Shown: piece by piece, positions 42,338-51,773 of the stretch
How the letters are laid out: the number at the start of each line of letters is the position of its first letter
Numbering within the stretch: the first letter of the stretch is position 1
DNA from: Streptomyces tauricus
GTDB taxonomy: Bacteria; Actinomycetota; Actinomycetes; Streptomycetales; Streptomycetaceae
Assembly (NCBI RefSeq): GCF_014650955.1
Contig: NZ_BMVY01000030.1
Coordinates: 50,293 to 114,292, forward strand
Reading direction: 5' to 3'
Length of the DNA: 64,000 bases
Notes under the pieces: model-generated
Told to the model about the DNA's origin: nothing
Database searches by the model: none
What the model saw: only the letters and a program-made list of their open reading frames with translations
Translations under genes and position numbers: made by a program

Positions 42338-43624
42338 GTGGCACGCATCGGTGACGGCGGCGATCTGCTCAAGTGCTCGTTCTGTGGCAAGAGCCAGAAG
42401 CAGGTCAAGAAGCTCATCGCAGGCCCTGGTGTGTACATCTGCGACGAGTGCATCGATCTCTGCAACGAGATCATCGAGGAAGAGCTCGCGGAGACGAGCG
42501 AGGTGCGCTGGGAGGAACTTCCCAAACCTCGCGAGATCTACGAGTTCCTCGAGGGTTACGTCGTAGGCCAGGAGTCAGCCAAGAAGGCCCTCTCGGTCGC
42601 GGTGTACAACCACTACAAGCGGGTCCAGGCCGGCGAGAACAGCGCGGGTCAGAACCGCGAGGACGCCATCGAGTTGGCGAAGTCCAACATCCTCCTGCTC
42701 GGCCCCACGGGCTCGGGCAAGACACTCCTCGCCCAGACGCTGGCCCGCATGCTGAACGTCCCGTTCGCCATCGCGGACGCGACGGCGCTCACGGAGGCGG
42801 GATATGTCGGCGAGGACGTCGAGAACATCCTGCTGAAGCTGATCCAGGCGGCGGACTACGACGTCAAGAAGGCCGAGACCGGCATCATCTACATCGACGA
42901 GATCGACAAGGTGGCTCGCAAGAGCGAGAACCCGTCGATCACGCGCGATGTGTCGGGCGAGGGCGTCCAGCAGGCACTGCTCAAGATCCTGGAGGGCACC
43001 ACGGCCTCCGTGCCTCCGCAGGGCGGACGCAAGCACCCCCACCAGGAGTTCATCCAGATCGACACGACGAACGTCCTGTTCATCGTGGGCGGCGCCTTCG
43101 CGGGCCTGGAGAAGCTCGTCGAGTCCCGTGCGGGTGCCAAGGGCATCGGCTTCGGCGCGACGATCCGCTCCAAGAAGGAACTTGAGGCGAAGGACCGCTT
43201 CGAGGACGTCATGCCCGAGGACCTGGTGAAGTTCGGGATGATCCCCGAGTTCATCGGCCGCCTCCCCGTCATCACGTCGGTCCACAACCTCGACCGCGAG
43301 GCCCTCCTCCAGATCCTGGTGGAGCCGCGCAACGCGCTCGTGAAGCAGTACCAGCGCCTGTTCGAACTGGACGGTGTGGAGCTGGACTTCGAGCGCGAGG
43401 CCCTCGAAGCCATCGCGGACCAGGCCATCCTGCGCCAGACCGGCGCGCGCGGCCTGCGCGCCATCATGGAAGAGGTCCTCCAGGCGGTGATGTACGAGGT
43501 CCCGTCCCGCAAGGACGTGGCCCGAGTCGTCATCACGTCGGAGGTGGTCCGCTCGAACGTGAACCCGACCCTCATCCCGCGCGACGCGCGCGGCCGGGGC
43601 CCGGGCGAGCAGAAGACCGCGTAA
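42338..43624 (+). CDS. clpX: ClpX, AAA+ unfoldase of the Clp protease
   Basis: GTG 42338 follows GAAGGGGAA; the protein has 428 residues. The N-terminal zinc domain has CSFC and CDEC. Walker A is GPTGSGKT (about 122-129), Walker B is IIYIDEID, the pore loop is TEAGYVGEDV and the ClpP-docking loop falls in RAGAKGIGFGA. It recognises substrates and feeds them to ClpP1/ClpP2. It has its own 160-base upstream region. Confidence 0.98.
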   Translation: MARIGDGGDLLKCSFCGKSQKQVKKLIAGPGVYICDECIDLCNEIIEEELAETSEVRWEELPKPREIYEFLEGYVVGQESAKKALSVAVYNHYKRVQAGENSAGQNREDAIELAKSNILLLGPTGSGKTLLAQTLARMLNVPFAIADATALTEAGYVGEDVENILLKLIQAADYDVKKAETGIIYIDEIDKVARKSENPSITRDVSGEGVQQALLKILEGTTASVPPQGGRKHPHQEFIQIDTTNVLFIVGGAFAGLEKLVESRAGAKGIGFGATIRSKKELEAKDRFEDVMPEDLVKFGMIPEFIGRLPVITSVHNLDREALLQILVEPRNALVKQYQRLFELDGVELDFEREALEAIADQAILRQTGARGLRAIMEEVLQAVMYEVPSRKDVARVVITSEVVRSNVNPTLIPRDARGRGPGEQKTA

Positions 43625-43646
43625 GCGGCACGCACGCACGCGAGTT

Positions 43647-43687
43647 ACGGCGAAGGGCCCCGGTCGATGACCGGGGCCCTTCGCCGT
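43647..43687. terminator. 19-bp perfect hairpin after clpX
   Basis: Arms 43647-43665 and 43669-43687 pair fully with a 3-base loop. It lies between the convergent clpX and the membrane-protein gene and should serve both. Confidence 0.85.
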
Positions 43688-43699
43688 CGTACGCGCCAC

Positions 43700-44623
43700 T
43701 CAGAGCTTGACGCGGACCTCCTTGCGGACCTTGGCGGTGATGTCGGCCACCTCCGTGGGGTCCGAGCTCTTGCCGGCCGCCACGTCGGAGTACTCCATCG
43801 GCATCACGAAGCCGAGCGTGCTGTGGTCGCCCCAGACGCAGTACGTCACGTTCATCGACTTCGGCACACCCGCGCCGGCGTCGGAGTTGTCGAACTTGGC
43901 CTCCTGGCACTTCAGGACGGCGCCGTCCAACGAGCTGGGCTCGTACGCCTTCGGGCTGCCGACGAAGGTGACGTCCTCGTCCTTGGCGTCCTTCTTCATG
44001 AAGCCGAAGAATCCGTCCACGGCCTTCTCCGGGTCCTCGATGTCGCCGTAGACACCGCCGAAGGTGAGCAGCTTCCCGGCCAGCGGGTTGTCCGCGTCCT
44101 CGCCCGCCTGGTAGGAGGCGCTGACGTCCTTGGGGTTCTTCACACCCCAGGACTCGGCGTCCTGCAGATCGGACTTGGTCATGCCGTCCTCGGAGTCCTT
44201 GCCCTTCTTGTACTCGGTGAGCAAGGTCGCCGGAGTCGTCAGCTTGTGGGGGCCGTCGTCCGCCACGTCCGCGGAGCCGCCGTTGCCGCCGCCGATGATG
44301 AAGTACGCGCCCACCGCGATCGCGGCGACGACCGCCACCGCGCCGACGATGAGGCCCGTCTTCTTCTTGCCGCCGCCGGGGGGCGGCACCGGGGCGCCGT
44401 AGGGGGCGCCGGGCGGCTGCTGGCCGTAGCCGGGCTGCTGCGGCGGGACGCCGGGAGGGGCCTGCTGGGGGTACCCGTAGCCGGGCTGCGGCGGGGGAGC
44501 CTGCTGCGGGTAGCCGTAACCGGGCTGGGGGGCCTGCGGCTGCTGGCCGTAAGGACCCGGCTGACCGTACGGTCCGGGCTGCTGCGGCTGCCCGCCGTAC
44601 GGGCCCGGCTGGTTGTAGCTCAT
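43700..44623 (-). CDS. membrane protein with Pro/Gly/Gln/Tyr-rich N-terminus
   Basis: The protein has 307 residues. Residues 1-85 form a low-complexity cytoplasmic part with repeats such as QPGPYG and QPGYGYPQQAPP. A basic GGGKKKTG turn is followed by one helix (LIVGAVAVVAAIAVGAYFII) and a 190-residue external domain with two cysteines that may pair. The layout is common in actinobacteria. The function is unknown. It starts 135 bases from valS and is divergent from it. Confidence 0.85.
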   Translation of the reverse strand: MSYNQPGPYGGQPQQPGPYGQPGPYGQQPQAPQPGYGYPQQAPPPQPGYGYPQQAPPGVPPQQPGYGQQPPGAPYGAPVPPPGGGKKKTGLIVGAVAVVAAIAVGAYFIIGGGNGGSADVADDGPHKLTTPATLLTEYKKGKDSEDGMTKSDLQDAESWGVKNPKDVSASYQAGEDADNPLAGKLLTFGGVYGDIEDPEKAVDGFFGFMKKDAKDEDVTFVGSPKAYEPSSLDGAVLKCQEAKFDNSDAGAGVPKSMNVTYCVWGDHSTLGFVMPMEYSDVAAGKSSDPTEVADITAKVRKEVRVKL

Positions 44624-44746
44624 CCTGGGTTCCCCTCCAGATACTTATGTGTTCCGAACATCCTCACCCAGGGCGGGGACGGCCGAAGCGCCGGGGGCCG
44701 CACCGTTACCAATTAATCGAGTTTCGGAGCAAGCCTGTGACACCTC

Positions 44747-44752
44747 TAAACT
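44747..44752 (+). promoter_or_regulatory. -10 element for leaderless valS mRNA
   Basis: TAAACT, then GGGTGG, then the GTG start at 44759. There is no Shine-Dalgarno sequence. The folC promoter has the same arrangement with nearly the same bases. Confidence 0.6.
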
Positions 44753-44758
44753 GGGTGG

Positions 44759-47389
44759 GTGACCGACAACGCTCAGCAGCAGCCGCCAGCCAACGCCCCC
44801 GAACTGCCGACCCAGTACGCGCCGGCCGAGGTAGAGGGGAAGCTGTACGAGCGCTGGGTCGAACGGGGTTACTTCGCCGCCGACGCGAACAGTGACAAGC
44901 CGCCGTACACCATCGTCATCCCGCCGCCGAACGTCACCGGGTCCCTGCACCTGGGGCACGCCTTCCAGCACACGCTCATGGACGCCCTGACCCGCCGCAA
45001 GCGCATGCAGGGGTACGAGGCGCTGTGGCTGCCCGGCATGGACCACGCCGGTATCGCCACGCAGAACAAGGTCGAGCAGCAGCTCGCCGAGGAGGGCAAG
45101 TCCCGGCACGACCTCGGGCGCGAGGAGTTCGTCGAGCGCGTCTGGCAGTGGAAGGAGGAGTACGGCGGCAAGATCCTCGGGCAGATGCGCCGGCTCGGGG
45201 ACGGCGTCGACTGGGACCGCGAGCGGTTCACCATGGACGAGGGCCTGTCCAAGGCCGTCCAGACCATCTTCAAGAAGCTGTACGACGACGAGCTGATCTA
45301 CCGCGCCGAGCGGATCATCAACTGGTGTCCCCGCTGTCTGACGGCCATCTCCGACATCGAGGTCAACTACCAGGAGGACGACGGCGAGCTCGTCTCCATC
45401 AAGTACGGCGAGGGCGACGAGACCCTCGTCGTCGCCACCACGCGCGCCGAGACGATGCTCGGTGACACCGCCGTCGCCGTTCACCCCGACGACGAGCGCT
45501 ACCGCCACCTCGTCGGCAAGCGCATCAAGCTCCCGCTGACCGACCGCACCATCCCGGTCGTCGCGGACACGCACGTCGACCCCGAGTTCGGCACGGGTGC
45601 CGTCAAGGTCACCCCCGCCCACGACCCGAACGACTTCGCCATCGGCCAGCGCCACGGCCTGGAGTCGATCACGATCATGGACGAGCGGGCGGTCATCACC
45701 GTCCACGGCCCGTTCGAGGGACTCGACCGCTACGAGGCGCGTTCCGCGGTCGTCGGCGCACTGCGCTCGCAGGGCCGGATCGTCGCCGAGAAGCGTCCGT
45801 ACGTCCACAGCGTCGGGCACTGCTCGCGCTGCAGCACCACCATCGAGCCGCGGCAGTCCCTGCAGTGGTGGGTCAAGGTCGGTCCCCTCGCGCGGGCCGC
45901 CGGTGACGCGGTCCGCGACGGCCGGGTGAAGATCCACCCCGAGGACATGTCGAAGCGGTACTTCGACTGGGTCGACAACCTCAACGACTGGAACATCTCG
46001 CGTCAGTTGTGGTGGGGCCACCGCATCCCGATCTGGTACGGCCCGAACGGCGAGACGGTCTGCGTCGGCCCCGACGAGCAGCCGCCCGGCACGGAGGCCG
46101 AGGGGTGGAAGCAGGACACGGATGTCCTCGACACCTGGTTCTCGTCCGGCCTGTGGCCGTTCTCCACGCTCGGCTGGCCCGAACAGACCCCGGACCTCGA
46201 GAAGTTCTATCCGACCGACGTCCTGCTCACCGGCCACGACATCATCTTCTTCTGGGTCGCCCGGATGATGATGTTCGGTCTGTACGCGATGGACGGCGAG
46301 GCACCCTTCAAGACGATCGCCCTGACCGGTCTGGTCCGTGACGAGCGCGGCAAGAAGATGTCGAAGTCGTTCGGCAACGTCGTCGACCCGCTCGACTGGA
46401 TGGACAAGTACGGCTCGGACGCCGTCCGCTTCACCCTGGCCAAGGGCGCCAACCCCGGTACGGACGTGCCGATCGGCGAGGACTGGGTCCAGGCGGCCCG
46501 TAACTTCGCCAACAAGATCTGGAACGCGACGCGGTTCGCGCTGATGAACGGCGCGACGGTCGAGGGGCCGCTGCCGGACGCGTCCGCGATGTCGGCGACG
46601 GACCGGTGGATCCTGTCCCGCCTCAACGAGACCGTCGCGGAAGCCGACGCGTTCTACGAGGACTTCCAGTTCGCGAAGCTCTCCGACGCGCTGTACCACT
46701 TCGCGTGGGACGAGGTCTTCGACTGGTACGTCGAGCTGTCGAAGACGACGTTCATGGCGGGCGGGCCCGCGGCCGACGTCAGCAAGCGGGTCCTCGGTGA
46801 GGTCCTGGACGTCACGCTGCGGCTGCTGCACCCGGTCGTTCCGTTCGTCACGGAGACGCTGTGGACGACCCTCACAGGTGGTGAGTCGGTCGTGATCGCC
46901 GACTGGCCCGTCGACAGCGGGTTCCGGGACGCGGGTGCGGAGCGGGAGATCGAGGCGTTGCAGCAGGTCATCACGGAGGTTCGCCGCTTCCGTGCCGATC
47001 AGGGGCTGCAGCCGGGGCAGCGGGTTCCGGCGCGGCTGTCCCTGGAGGGGACCGCGTTCGCTCCGCACGAGGCGGCCATCCGGCAGCTGCTGCGGCTGCA
47101 GCCGGAGGGGGACGACTTCTCGGCGACGGCGACGCTGCCGGTCGCGGGGGCGTCCGTCGCGCTCGACCTGTCCGGGACGATCGATGTGGCGGCGGAGCGG
47201 AAGCGGCTTGCCAAGGACTTGGCCGCCGCGGAGAAGGAGAAGGTCGCGGCCAACGCCAAGCTGGGCAATGAGGCGTTCCTCGCCAAGGCGCCGGATCAGG
47301 TCGTGGACAAGATCCGCGGGCGGCTCGCGAAGGCCGACGAGGACATCGCGCGGTTGCGGGCGCAGCTGGACGGGTTGCCGCAGGCGTAG
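44759..47389 (+). CDS. valS: valyl-tRNA synthetase
   Basis: The protein has 876 residues. The class I motifs are HLGH (64-67, in NVTGSLHLGHAF) and KMSKS (533-537). The editing domain lies between them and the C-terminus has the ValS coiled coil (ERKRLAKDLAAAEKEK). It charges tRNA-Val. I see no T-box in the 135-base upstream region; the mRNA appears to start at the GTG. Confidence 0.98.
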   Translation: MTDNAQQQPPANAPELPTQYAPAEVEGKLYERWVERGYFAADANSDKPPYTIVIPPPNVTGSLHLGHAFQHTLMDALTRRKRMQGYEALWLPGMDHAGIATQNKVEQQLAEEGKSRHDLGREEFVERVWQWKEEYGGKILGQMRRLGDGVDWDRERFTMDEGLSKAVQTIFKKLYDDELIYRAERIINWCPRCLTAISDIEVNYQEDDGELVSIKYGEGDETLVVATTRAETMLGDTAVAVHPDDERYRHLVGKRIKLPLTDRTIPVVADTHVDPEFGTGAVKVTPAHDPNDFAIGQRHGLESITIMDERAVITVHGPFEGLDRYEARSAVVGALRSQGRIVAEKRPYVHSVGHCSRCSTTIEPRQSLQWWVKVGPLARAAGDAVRDGRVKIHPEDMSKRYFDWVDNLNDWNISRQLWWGHRIPIWYGPNGETVCVGPDEQPPGTEAEGWKQDTDVLDTWFSSGLWPFSTLGWPEQTPDLEKFYPTDVLLTGHDIIFFWVARMMMFGLYAMDGEAPFKTIALTGLVRDERGKKMSKSFGNVVDPLDWMDKYGSDAVRFTLAKGANPGTDVPIGEDWVQAARNFANKIWNATRFALMNGATVEGPLPDASAMSATDRWILSRLNETVAEADAFYEDFQFAKLSDALYHFAWDEVFDWYVELSKTTFMAGGPAADVSKRVLGEVLDVTLRLLHPVVPFVTETLWTTLTGGESVVIADWPVDSGFRDAGAEREIEALQQVITEVRRFRADQGLQPGQRVPARLSLEGTAFAPHEAAIRQLLRLQPEGDDFSATATLPVAGASVALDLSGTIDVAAERKRLAKDLAAAEKEKVAANAKLGNEAFLAKAPDQVVDKIRGRLAKADEDIARLRAQLDGLPQA

Positions 47390-47480
47390 GTGTCGCTCTG
47401 GGGGCCCCGGGACCGTGATGGTTCCGGGGCCCTCGGTGCGTTCGTCGTCGGGCGCGGGTGGGTGGGGGCCGTTCGCGCAG
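47390..47480. terminator. hairpin region after valS
   Basis: GGGGCCCCGGGACC and GGTTCCGGGGCCCTC at about 47401-47432 can form a strong stem just after the valS stop. The rest up to 47480 has no gene. Confidence 0.55.
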
Positions 47481-47632
47481 TTCCCCGCGTCCCTGAAGGC
47501 GAAAGATTGCGCCGTTCCCCGCGCCCCTAAAAGCCAAAGATCGCGCCGTTCCCCGCGCCCCCAAAGGCGAAAGATTGCGCCGTTCCCCGCGCCCCTAGAA
47601 GACAAAAGACTGCGCCGTTCCCCGCGCCCCTG
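47481..47632. repeat. five-copy 34-bp tandem array
   Basis: TTCCCCGCG starts at 47481, 47515, 47549, 47583 and 47618, so the period is 34, 34, 34 and 35. Each unit has the core GTTCCCCGCGCCCCT and a variable part such as GAAGGCGAAAGATTGCGCC. Two copies of the same unit lie inverted at 8802-8850. Confidence 0.9.
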
Positions 47633-47695
47633 AAGGCGAAAGACCGCGGCCCTGGGCGGGTCGCGCCCTGGCACGGGGGGCGGGGTGGGGCTCCG

Positions 47696-47701
47696 TAGAC
47701 T
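47696..47701 (+). promoter_or_regulatory. -10 element for leaderless folC mRNA
   Basis: TAGACT, then GGGTGT, then the GTG start at 47708. No Shine-Dalgarno sequence is present. Confidence 0.6.
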
Positions 47702-47707
47702 GGGTGT

Positions 47708-49213
47708 GTGAGTGAGCTTCCGCAGGACAGCAGTGGGTCCGATCCGTTCGATGCGATCGTCGAGGCCGAGACGGAGCGTGATCCCGACCTCGCCGTGATC
47801 GAGGCCGGCAGCCGCACCCTGCGTACGCAGGGCCCGGCACCTCAGTCCGACATTCCCGCGCGCCCGGACGACCCGGAGGCCGACAAGGCGCTGCGCCAGG
47901 TCGAGACCGAGCTGGCCACGCGGTGGGGCGAGACCAAGCTGGAGCCGTCCGTGAGCCGGATCGCCGCGCTCATGGACCTGCTCGGCGAGCCCCAGCGCGC
48001 GTACCCCTCGATCCACATCACGGGAACGAACGGCAAGACGTCCACCGCCCGCATGATCGAGGCCCTGCTCGGCGCCTTCGAACTGCGCACCGGCCGGTAC
48101 ACCTCGCCGCACGTCCAGTCGATCACCGAGCGGATCAGCCTGGACGGGGCCGCGATCCCGGCCGAGCGGTTCGTGGAGACGTACCAGGACATCCAGCCGT
48201 ACGTCGAGATGGTCGACGCGGCCCAGGAGTTCCGCCTCTCCTTCTTCGAGGTGCTCACGGGCATGGCGTACGCGGCCTTCGCGGACACGCCCGTCGACGT
48301 GGCCGTCGTGGAGGTCGGCATGGGCGGCAGCTGGGACGCCACGAACGTGATCGACGGGGACGTCGCCGTGGTGACCCCCATCGATCTGGACCACACGGAC
48401 CGGCTCGGCGAGACGCCGGGGGAGATCGCCAAGGAGAAGGCCGGCATCGTCAAGCAGGGCGCGACGGTCATCCTGGCCCAGCAGCCCGTCGACGCCGCGC
48501 AGGTGCTGCTCAAGAAGGCCGTCGAGGTCGACGCGACCGTGGCCCGCGAAGGGCTTGAGTTCGGCGTGCTGAGCCGGCAGGTCGCGGTCGGCGGGCAGCT
48601 GCTGACGCTCCGCGGTCTCGGCGGCGAGTACGAGGCGGTGTACATCCCGCTGCACGGGGCGTACCAGGCGCACAACGCGGCCGTGGCGCTCGCCGCCGTG
48701 GAGGCGTTCTTCGGCGTCGGGTCCCAGCGGTCCGAGGCACTCGACATCGACACGGTCCGCAAGGCCTTCGCGTCGGTCACCTCGCCCGGGCGGCTGGAGG
48801 TCGTGCGCAAGTCGCCGACCGTCGTACTGGACGCCGCGCACAACCCGGCGGGCGCGCGTGCCACCGCCGAGGCGGTGCGGGAGGTCTTCGACTTCAGCCG
48901 GCTGATCGGTGTGGTCGGGGCGAGCGGCGACAAGAACGTACGGGGGCTGCTCGAAGCGTTCGAGCCGATCTTCACCGAGGTCGTGGTGACACAGAACTCC
49001 AGTCATCGCGCGATGGACGTGGACGAGCTGGCGGGTATCGCCGTCGAGGTGTTCGGGGACGACCGCGTGCAGGTCGAGCCCCGGCTGGACGACGCGCTGG
49101 AGGCCGCGATCACGCTGGCCGAGGAAGAGGCCGAGTACGCGGGCGGCGGCGTCCTCGTGACCGGTTCCGTCATCACGGTCGGCGAGGCCCGGCTGCTGCT
49201 GGGAAGGGGCTGA
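47708..49213 (+). CDS. folC: folylpolyglutamate synthase/dihydrofolate synthase
   Basis: The protein has 501 residues, longer than E. coli FolC by an N-terminal extension of about 55 residues. The ATP loop is ITGTNGKTS (Lys110), and the Mur-ligase-like motifs VVEVGMGGSWDATNVID and LDAAHNPAGA follow. It adds glutamate to folates and probably makes dihydrofolate from dihydropteroate. The next gene (DUF4233) begins after three bases. Confidence 0.96.
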   Translation: MSELPQDSSGSDPFDAIVEAETERDPDLAVIEAGSRTLRTQGPAPQSDIPARPDDPEADKALRQVETELATRWGETKLEPSVSRIAALMDLLGEPQRAYPSIHITGTNGKTSTARMIEALLGAFELRTGRYTSPHVQSITERISLDGAAIPAERFVETYQDIQPYVEMVDAAQEFRLSFFEVLTGMAYAAFADTPVDVAVVEVGMGGSWDATNVIDGDVAVVTPIDLDHTDRLGETPGEIAKEKAGIVKQGATVILAQQPVDAAQVLLKKAVEVDATVAREGLEFGVLSRQVAVGGQLLTLRGLGGEYEAVYIPLHGAYQAHNAAVALAAVEAFFGVGSQRSEALDIDTVRKAFASVTSPGRLEVVRKSPTVVLDAAHNPAGARATAEAVREVFDFSRLIGVVGASGDKNVRGLLEAFEPIFTEVVVTQNSSHRAMDVDELAGIAVEVFGDDRVQVEPRLDDALEAAITLAEEEAEYAGGGVLVTGSVITVGEARLLLGRG

Positions 49214-49216
49214 GCC

Positions 49217-49561
49217 GTGCGGACGCTCTGTGCTTCGACGCTGATCGGTGAGTTCTTCGTGATCGGGTTCGCCGGACTGGTGGCGATGAAGGATCCCGAT
49301 CTGTCCATGGCCACGGTCTGGACGGTGAGCGGGACCGCGATGGTGCTGTGTCTGCTCCTGTGCGGGATGATCACGCGCCCGGGTGGTGTCCAGCTGGGCT
49401 GGGCCCTGCAGATCCTGCTGATCGCGAGCGGGTTCGTGGTGCCGGTGATGTTCTTCCTCGGCGCGGTCTTCGCCGCGCTGTGGTGGGCCTCGGTGCACTA
49501 CGGAAGGAAGGTCGAGGAGGCGAAGGCACGGTTCGCCGCGCAGGCGGAGGCGGGTGGGTAG
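49217..49561 (+). CDS. DUF4233 membrane protein
   Basis: The GTG at 49217 lies directly after the folC stop. The protein has 114 residues and four helices (for example LIGEFFVIGFAGLVAM and WALQILLIASGFVVPVMFFL) and a cytoplasmic basic tail. It is a conserved neighbour of folC in actinobacteria (DUF4233). The role is unknown; co-translation with folC suggests a link to folate or nucleotide metabolism. Confidence 0.9.
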   Translation: MRTLCASTLIGEFFVIGFAGLVAMKDPDLSMATVWTVSGTAMVLCLLLCGMITRPGGVQLGWALQILLIASGFVVPVMFFLGAVFAALWWASVHYGRKVEEAKARFAAQAEAGG

Positions 49562-49572
49562 CCGGCCGCGCG

Positions 49573-49640
49573 GTTCCCCGCGCCCCTGAAAGTGGGGCTG
49601 CGCCCCTACTTCCAGACCGTCCGGTGTTTGAGGACGAGTG
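49573..49640. repeat. single copies of the two common intergenic repeats
   Basis: GTTCCCCGCGCCCCT is at 49573-49587. A half copy of the other element (GACCGTCCGGTGTTTGAGGA) is near 49614-49634. Confidence 0.7.
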
Positions 49641-49691
49641 CGCAAGCGCGTAAGGGGGCCAGGGGGCGCAAGCCCCTGGGAACACGCCCTG

Positions 49692-49697
49692 TAGCCT
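49692..49697 (+). promoter_or_regulatory. -10 element of ndk
   Basis: TAGCCT is placed for a start near 49704, giving a leader of about 33 bases with GAAGGAG before the GTG. Confidence 0.4.
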
Positions 49698-49736
49698 CGT
49701 CATCCGCACATCTGTGACCCTGAAGGAGCCACCACC

Positions 49737-50150
49737 GTGAGCCAGCGCACCCTCGTCCTTCTCAAGCCCGACGCGGTCCGTCGCGGCCTGACCGGCGAGA
49801 TCATCAGCCGTATCGAGCGCAAGGCCGGCTGGCAGATCATCGCGCTGGAGCTGCGCACGCTCGACCAGGAGACGCTGGAGCAGCACTACGGCGAGCACAA
49901 GGGCAAGCCCTTCTACGAGCCGCTGGTCGGCTTCATGGCCTCCGGCCCGGTCGTGGCGCTGGTCGTCGAGGGCGAGCGCGTCATCGAGGGCGTACGGGCG
50001 CTCGCGGGTCCGACCGACCCGATCGCCGCCGCCCCGGGCTCCATCCGCGGTGACTTCGGTGTGATCGTGCGCGAGAACCTGATCCACGCCTCGGACTCCG
50101 AGGAGTCCTCCGCGCGCGAGCTGAAGATCTTCTTCCCCGGTCTGGCGTAA
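49737..50150 (+). CDS. ndk: nucleoside diphosphate kinase
   Basis: GTG 49737 follows GAAGGAG; the protein has 137 residues. The phosphorylated His117 is in NLIHASDS, and the opening TLVLLKPDAVRRGLTGEI is the family signature. It balances nucleoside triphosphates from ATP. It is followed by a hairpin and the mre cluster. Confidence 0.98.
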   Translation: MSQRTLVLLKPDAVRRGLTGEIISRIERKAGWQIIALELRTLDQETLEQHYGEHKGKPFYEPLVGFMASGPVVALVVEGERVIEGVRALAGPTDPIAAAPGSIRGDFGVIVRENLIHASDSEESSARELKIFFPGLA

Positions 50151-50174
50151 CCGCCGGACAGGCCGGCGCGGGCA

Positions 50175-50201
50175 GGGGCCGCCCCCCTCGGAGGCGGCCC
50201 C
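50175..50201 (+). terminator. hairpin after ndk
   Basis: GGGGCCGCC (50175-50183) pairs with GGCGGCCCC (50193-50201) around nine bases, 25 bases beyond the stop. Confidence 0.65.
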
Positions 50202-50261
50202 GCGGCCCGGGGACTCCGCCGGGCCGGGCCCCGGTGAAAATCTTGTGAAACGAAAATCCCC

Positions 50262-50290
50262 TGAAGCTTTGTCAGGCAGGTAGCGTCTGA
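50262..50290 (+). promoter_or_regulatory. possible SigE-type promoter of mreB
   Basis: TGAAGC (50262-50267), 16 bases and CGTCTGA (50284-50290) resemble cell-envelope-stress promoters of Streptomyces. mreB is known from S. coelicolor to have a SigE-dependent promoter; the assignment to these bases is inference. Confidence 0.35.
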
Positions 50291-50542
50291 CCTGCGGCCC
50301 GCACACAATGGGACGCACATGAGGGCCGTCTGCGGGCATATGCGTGCCGATCGGGGGAACGCATGCCCCCGATGGCCCGTCTCCAGAAGCGAGGCGGCAC
50401 GTCATCTGCTGACAATGGCGAAGACCCTCGCGCAGTGTTCGTGCAGGCGAGACTACGATGGAAGTCTTCACGTCACAGCGCTCACCCTCGCCATCCTGAA
50501 AAGCCATCAAAAGCTCCACTTGGGAAGGCCAGACGAATCCTG

Positions 50543-51574
50543 ATGGGGAACTCAATGTCGTTCATCGGCCGTGACATGGCTGTCGACCTCGGGACCGCCA
50601 ACACGCTGGTGTACGTCAGGGGTCGCGGGATCGTACTCAACGAGCCGTCCGTCGTCGCGATCAACACCAACACCGGTGGCATCCTCGCGGTCGGCGCGGA
50701 AGCGAAGAAGATGATCGGGCGGACGCCGGGCAACATCGTTGCCGTGCGGCCGCTGAAGGACGGTGTCATCGCCGACTTCGAGATCACCGAGCGCATGCTC
50801 CGCTACTTCATCCTGAAGATCCACAAGCGGCGCTACCTTGCCCGTCCTCGCGTCGTCGTCTGCGTGCCCTCGGGCATCACGGGCGTCGAGCGCCGTGCCG
50901 TCATCGAGGCGTCGTCCCAGGCCGGCGCCCGCCAGGTGCACATCATCGAGGAGCCCATGGCCGCGGCCATCGGCTCCGGCCTGCCGGTCCACGAGGCCAC
51001 GGGCAACATGGTGGTGGACATCGGCGGCGGCACCACCGAGGTCGCGGTCATCTCGCTCGGCGGAATCGTCACGGCACAGTCCATCCGGGTGGCCGGCGAC
51101 GAGCTGGACAACGCGATCATCCAGCACATCAAGAAGGAGTACTCGCTTCTTCTCGGTGAGCGGACGGCAGAGCAGATCAAGATCACGATCGGTTCCGCGT
51201 ACGACCTCGACAATGACGAACACACCGAAATCCGCGGCCGGGACCTGGTCTCCGGCCTTCCGAAGACCGTCGTGATCTCGGCGGCCGAAGTCCGCAAGGC
51301 GATCGAGGAACCGGTCAACTCGATCGTCGACGCCGTCAAGACCACCCTCGACAAGTGCCCGCCGGAGCTGTCCGGCGACGTCATGGACCGCGGGATCGTG
51401 CTCACCGGCGGCGGCGCCCTGCTGCGCGGCCTCGACGAGCGGCTGCGGCGCGAGACGGGCATGCCGATCCATATCGCCGAGGACCCGCTGGACAGCGTGG
51501 CGCTCGGGGCCGGCAAGTGCGTGGAGGAATTCGAGGCGCTCCAGCAGGTACTGGACGCCCAGCCGCGCAGATGA
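50543..51574 (+). CDS. mreB: MreB, actin-like cell-shape protein
   Basis: The protein has 343 residues from ATG 50543; a second ATG at 50555 (MSFIGRD) is an alternative. The nucleotide motifs are AVDLGTANTLVYV, VDIGGGTTEVAVIS and LTGGGALLRG. In Streptomyces, MreB directs synthesis of the thick spore wall rather than the vegetative side wall. It heads the cluster mreB-mreC-mreD-pbp2-rodA. About 390 bases upstream contain several promoters. Confidence 0.98.
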   Translation: MGNSMSFIGRDMAVDLGTANTLVYVRGRGIVLNEPSVVAINTNTGGILAVGAEAKKMIGRTPGNIVAVRPLKDGVIADFEITERMLRYFILKIHKRRYLARPRVVVCVPSGITGVERRAVIEASSQAGARQVHIIEEPMAAAIGSGLPVHEATGNMVVDIGGGTTEVAVISLGGIVTAQSIRVAGDELDNAIIQHIKKEYSLLLGERTAEQIKITIGSAYDLDNDEHTEIRGRDLVSGLPKTVVISAAEVRKAIEEPVNSIVDAVKTTLDKCPPELSGDVMDRGIVLTGGGALLRGLDERLRRETGMPIHIAEDPLDSVALGAGKCVEEFEALQQVLDAQPRR

Positions 51575-51589
51575 CGTAACTCTTCGATT

Positions 51590-51623
51590 CCGCCGTACGA
51601 GATGATCCCCTCTCGTACGGCGG
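51590..51623 (+). terminator. hairpin between mreB and mreC
   Basis: A perfect 13-bp stem (51590-51602 with 51611-51623) with an 8-base loop lies 15 bases after the mreB stop. It may reduce read-through into mreC, so mreB can be made in excess. Confidence 0.7.
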
Positions 51624-51773
51624 ATCGTTGATATCGAGGCATAAGCTCCCCCATAACACCTGCTGGTTCCGCCCGGTCCGGGCGCCGACCGGGCGCTCTG
51701 GGGTTCTTTGGGGTTTCCGGGGTTCGGCAGGACCCATACATGAATTCCGACGAGGAAGGCACGGCCGTCGCAC

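Noticed and set aside
44624..44758. T-box riboswitch before valS
   Set aside because: The region has no room for a T-box and no specifier or AGGGTGG-like box with stems; a leaderless promoter explains it better.
47481..47632. CRISPR array
   Set aside because: Repeats abut with only short variable parts that are themselves related, and there are no cas genes; it is a tandem intergenic repeat.
44645..49645. 1666-codon minus-strand frame across valS and folC
   Set aside because: It runs antisense to two certain genes and has no recognisable fold.
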